Assembly (NCBI GenBank): GCA_900555175.1
Contig: USJT01000056.1
Span: forward strand, 1 to 6,810
From: an uncultured bacterium
Lineage (GTDB): Bacteria > Cyanobacteriota > Vampirovibrionia > Gastranaerophilales > Gastranaerophilaceae
Direction of reading: 5' to 3'
DNA length: 6,810 nucleotides
Below the pieces are notes generated by a model. It searched no databases. It had not been told where the DNA came from and worked only from the letters and a program-made list of their open reading frames with translations. Both the position numbers and the translations under genes were made by a program. Shown in pieces: positions 5,287-6,810 of the stretch (the stretch's first letter is position 1; the number at the start of each line of letters is the position of its first letter).

Positions 5287-6129
5287 CTATATTAACTCCG
5301 ATGCACGATAAGAACTTCTTACCAAAGGCCCAATTTGGTAATGTTTTATCCCAATTTTTTCGGCTAACTGTTTTAATTTTTCATACTCATCAGGGGTATA
5401 GTATTTAGAAACCTCTAAATGAGCTTTTGAGGGTTGAATATATTGTCCAATTGTCAAAATATCACATCCGACATTTTTCAAATCATGCAAAGTTTCTTCA
5501 ATATCCTCAAAAGTTTCACCCAAACCTATCATCAATCCTGATTTAGTTATAATATCGCTATTATCTTTAATATATTTCAAAACTTCCAATGAACAATCAT
5601 AATCTCCTTGAGGTCGAGCTGTTTTAAAGACCTTTCGAACAGTTTCAATATTATGATTAAACACATTTGGATGTGCTTTTATAATGGTATTTAAGGAATC
5701 TTTATTCCCCTTAAAATCAGGTGTCAAAATTTCAATTTTTACATCAGGAGAAATTTTTCTGATTTCATAAATACAATTTGCAAAATGTTCTGCCCCGCCA
5801 TCAGGCAAATCATCTCTTGTAACAGATGTAATTACAGCATATTTAAGTCCTAAATCCTTTACTGCTTCTGCAACATGAAAAGGTTCATTCAAATCCAAAG
5901 GTTCAGGACGCGAACAGGTAATATTGCAATACCTGCAATTTCTTGTACAGTTATTGCCCATAATCAAAAATGTCGCTGTGTTTTTTGTATAACACTCGTT
6001 TTTATTAGGGCAACGCGCATTTTCACATACTGTATTTAAGCATTTAGTCTTTAAAATTCTACGTACAGTGCGGGTTTTGTCCGTATCTATAATCGGTCGT
6101 TTTAAATAATCAGGTAATCTTTTGTGCAT
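5287..6129 (-). CDS. lipA: Lipoyl synthase LipA, radical SAM enzyme
   Basis: LipA inserts two sulfurs into protein-bound octanoyl groups to make the lipoyl cofactor of 2-oxoacid dehydrogenases and the glycine cleavage H protein. The 280-residue length is usual. The auxiliary 4Fe-4S cluster motif CX4CX5C is Cys35, Cys40 and Cys46 (CENARCPNKNEC). The radical SAM motif CX3CX2C is Cys61, Cys65 and Cys68 (CTRNCRYCN). The C-terminal RSSYRA (271-276) supplies the conserved cluster-ligating Ser, probably Ser273. VTRDDLPDGGAEHF and FNHNIETV are further family blocks. All key residues are present. An in-frame TAA two codons upstream fixes the start, there is no SD, and TATAAT lies 7 nt before the ATG, so the mRNA is probably leaderless. 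A dihydrolipoamide dehydrogenase gene lies upstream on the same strand, separated by a small oppositely oriented gene. No lipB or lplA is in the window. Confidence 0.97.
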   Translation of the reverse strand: MHKRLPDYLKRPIIDTDKTRTVRRILKTKCLNTVCENARCPNKNECYTKNTATFLIMGNNCTRNCRYCNITCSRPEPLDLNEPFHVAEAVKDLGLKYAVITSVTRDDLPDGGAEHFANCIYEIRKISPDVKIEILTPDFKGNKDSLNTIIKAHPNVFNHNIETVRKVFKTARPQGDYDCSLEVLKYIKDNSDIITKSGLMIGLGETFEDIEETLHDLKNVGCDILTIGQYIQPSKAHLEVSKYYTPDEYEKLKQLAEKIGIKHYQIGPLVRSSYRASELI

Positions 6130-6152
6130 ATTTTAAATTATATAGCAAAAAT
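6130..6152 (-). promoter_or_regulatory. lipA promoter, predicted leaderless
   Basis: On the minus strand ATTTTTGC (6152-6145), two variable bases, TATAAT (6142-6137) and 7 nt lead directly to the ATG at 6129. No convincing -35 is seen. The block differs at 3 of 26 positions from the one before the TsaC/Sua5 gene. Its upstream end meets the -35 of the divergent promoter at 6154. Confidence 0.6.
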
Positions 6153-6153
6153 A

Positions 6154-6182
6154 TTGATTTTCATGACTTAAAACGTTATAAT
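6154..6182 (+). promoter_or_regulatory. Sigma70-type promoter of the small exported-protein gene
   Basis: TTGATT (6154-6159) and TATAAT (6177-6182) are separated by exactly 17 nt. Transcription should start near 6189, giving a leader of about 23 nt that contains the SD AGGAG (6199-6203), 8 nt before the ATG at 6212. Unlike the two other promoters in this window, it has both a -35 and an SD. Confidence 0.7.
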
Positions 6183-6211
6183 GTATATAAGGAACAACAG
6201 GAGTAAATTGT

Positions 6212-6457
6212 ATGAAAAAATTTATAACACTATTTTGTTTATTATGCTTTGCAGGATGTGCTTATGCAGAAGTTTATGAAGTACCGGGTTCTCGTGTAAC
6301 AACTGAGGAAGAAGTACAAGTTCAACAAAACGAAAATGATCAACAAAAAACTGAAACTAAAGTTGAACGTAAAAGACTATGGCGTCATAAAGACTTAAAT
6401 CCGACAAATACATATTGGAATTTTGGAAAAGTTCCTTTCTGGACAGGCACTATCTAA
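6212..6457 (+). CDS. Small exported protein of unknown function
   Basis: I do not recognise this 81-residue protein. Residues 1-19 form a clear signal peptide (MKKFITLFCLLCFAGCAYA). Signal peptidase I could cut after AYA at residue 19. FAGC at 13-16 resembles a lipobox but has Phe instead of Leu at -3, so a lipoprotein is possible but less likely. Residues 28-52 are rich in Glu, Gln and Lys and probably disordered. A basic patch KRLWRHKD leads into an aromatic tail, NPTNTYWNFGKVPFWTG, which looks like the structured or conserved part. The mature protein is only about 62 residues and would act in the periplasm or outside the cell. A good promoter and SD (AGGAG, 8 nt spacing) support expression. 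It is divergent from lipA (82 bp between starts), and its last 8 bp overlap the end of the convergent dihydrolipoamide dehydrogenase gene. Confidence 0.8.
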   Translation: MKKFITLFCLLCFAGCAYAEVYEVPGSRVTTEEEVQVQQNENDQQKTETKVERKRLWRHKDLNPTNTYWNFGKVPFWTGTI

Positions 6458-6810
6458 ACAAACATTCAAATATGCCTTCTGAATATGTCGGGTGGGCAAA
6501 ACAAACTTTTTTCAAATCATCAATAGCTATGTTATTTTGCATAGCTATTGTTATTTGTTGAATTAAAGAAGAAGCCTCTTTTGCAACAATATGAGCACCT
6601 ACAATTTTGCCGTTTTGTGAAAGTATTTTTATAAATCCTTCAGTACAATTGTCACAATGAGATTTCCCAAGAGCTGAAATTAATAAATTTGATTTTTTAT
6701 AACTTCCTTCTTCTAAGTCCTGCTCACGTTTTCCTATCCAAGCAATTTCAGGACAACCGTAAACCACAGACGGTACAAGATTTTCATCAAATTTAATTCC
6801 TGAAACTTCT
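6450..6810 (-). CDS. lpdA: Dihydrolipoamide dehydrogenase (E3), C-terminal part, 5' partial
   Basis: The frame is open to the window edge (starting EVSGIKFDENLVPSVVYGCPEIAWIG), so only about 119 C-terminal residues are seen and the GTG at 6767 is an internal Val. This is the dimerisation domain of the pyridine nucleotide-disulfide oxidoreductase family: VPSVVYGCPEIAWIG matches the usual PsvxYTxPExAxVG, followed by GFIKIL, GKIVGAHIVAKEASSLI, ITIAMQNN and AHPTYSE (6477-6497). The last carries the His and Glu of the catalytic dyad at the partner's disulfide. E3 reoxidises lipoyl groups with NAD+, which fits lipA next door. The FAD domain and the CxxxxC redox disulfide lie outside the window, so another flavoprotein of the same family (for example mercuric or glutathione reductase-like) is not fully excluded. 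The segment HCDNC before GFIK is unusual. Confidence 0.85.
   Translation of the reverse strand, partial: EVSGIKFDENLVPSVVYGCPEIAWIGKREQDLEEGSYKKSNLLISALGKSHCDNCTEGFIKILSQNGKIVGAHIVAKEASSLIQQITIAMQNNIAIDDLKKVCFAHPTYSEGIFECLFR

Noticed and set aside
6765..6767. GTG start for a short independent protein at the right edge
   Set aside because: Translation upstream continues with family-like sequence (NLVPSVVYGCPE) to the edge, so this is an internal Val of a longer E3 gene.

Overview
The window is a low-GC stretch of bacterial chromosome with mostly housekeeping genes. MurJ carries a signature I associate with cyanobacterial MurJ (GGxGGPFHSA). Together with the AT-rich composition, short intergenic regions and a SpoIID-like gene outside any sporulation cluster, this suggests a non-photosynthetic relative of Cyanobacteria (Melainabacteria/Vampirovibrionia, for example gut Gastranaerophilales). 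That placement is an inference from a few motifs, not a database match.

Layout. (1) 1-3179, plus strand: a SpoIID/LytB-domain protein (5' end outside the window) followed 18 nt later by murJ, probably one cell-envelope operon. (2) 3180-3865: an accessory island between murJ and the next housekeeping gene. It holds a small GIY-YIG nuclease gene bracketed by two direct copies of a 69-bp module, each made of two opposed hairpins, followed by three more hairpins at a 51-bp period. (3) 3866-4465, plus strand: a TsaC/Sua5-family gene for tRNA threonylcarbamoyladenosine (t6A) synthesis. (4) 4503-5192, minus strand: a membrane-anchored protein with 26-residue C-terminal repeats; a decayed fourth repeat lies just past its stop codon. 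(5) 5287-6129, minus strand: lipA. (6) 6212-6457, plus strand: a small exported protein of unknown function, divergent from lipA. (7) 6450-6810, minus strand: the 3' end of a dihydrolipoamide dehydrogenase gene, overlapping the small gene by 8 bp.

Functional themes. SpoIID and MurJ both act on peptidoglycan: MurJ flips lipid II and SpoIID-type enzymes cleave glycan strands. LipA makes the lipoyl cofactor that dihydrolipoamide dehydrogenase reoxidises, so the right-hand end is a loose lipoate neighbourhood interrupted by the small exported gene. The TsaC/Sua5-family gene and lipA share a near-identical promoter, with TATAAT exactly 7 nt before the ATG, which predicts leaderless or nearly leaderless transcripts.

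The most unusual part is the 3190-3820 island. Its hairpins keep a GTCA foot and a CTYGT loop while their stems vary by compensatory changes. That resembles REP/BIME elements, but the linked gene is a GIY-YIG nuclease rather than a RAYT transposase.
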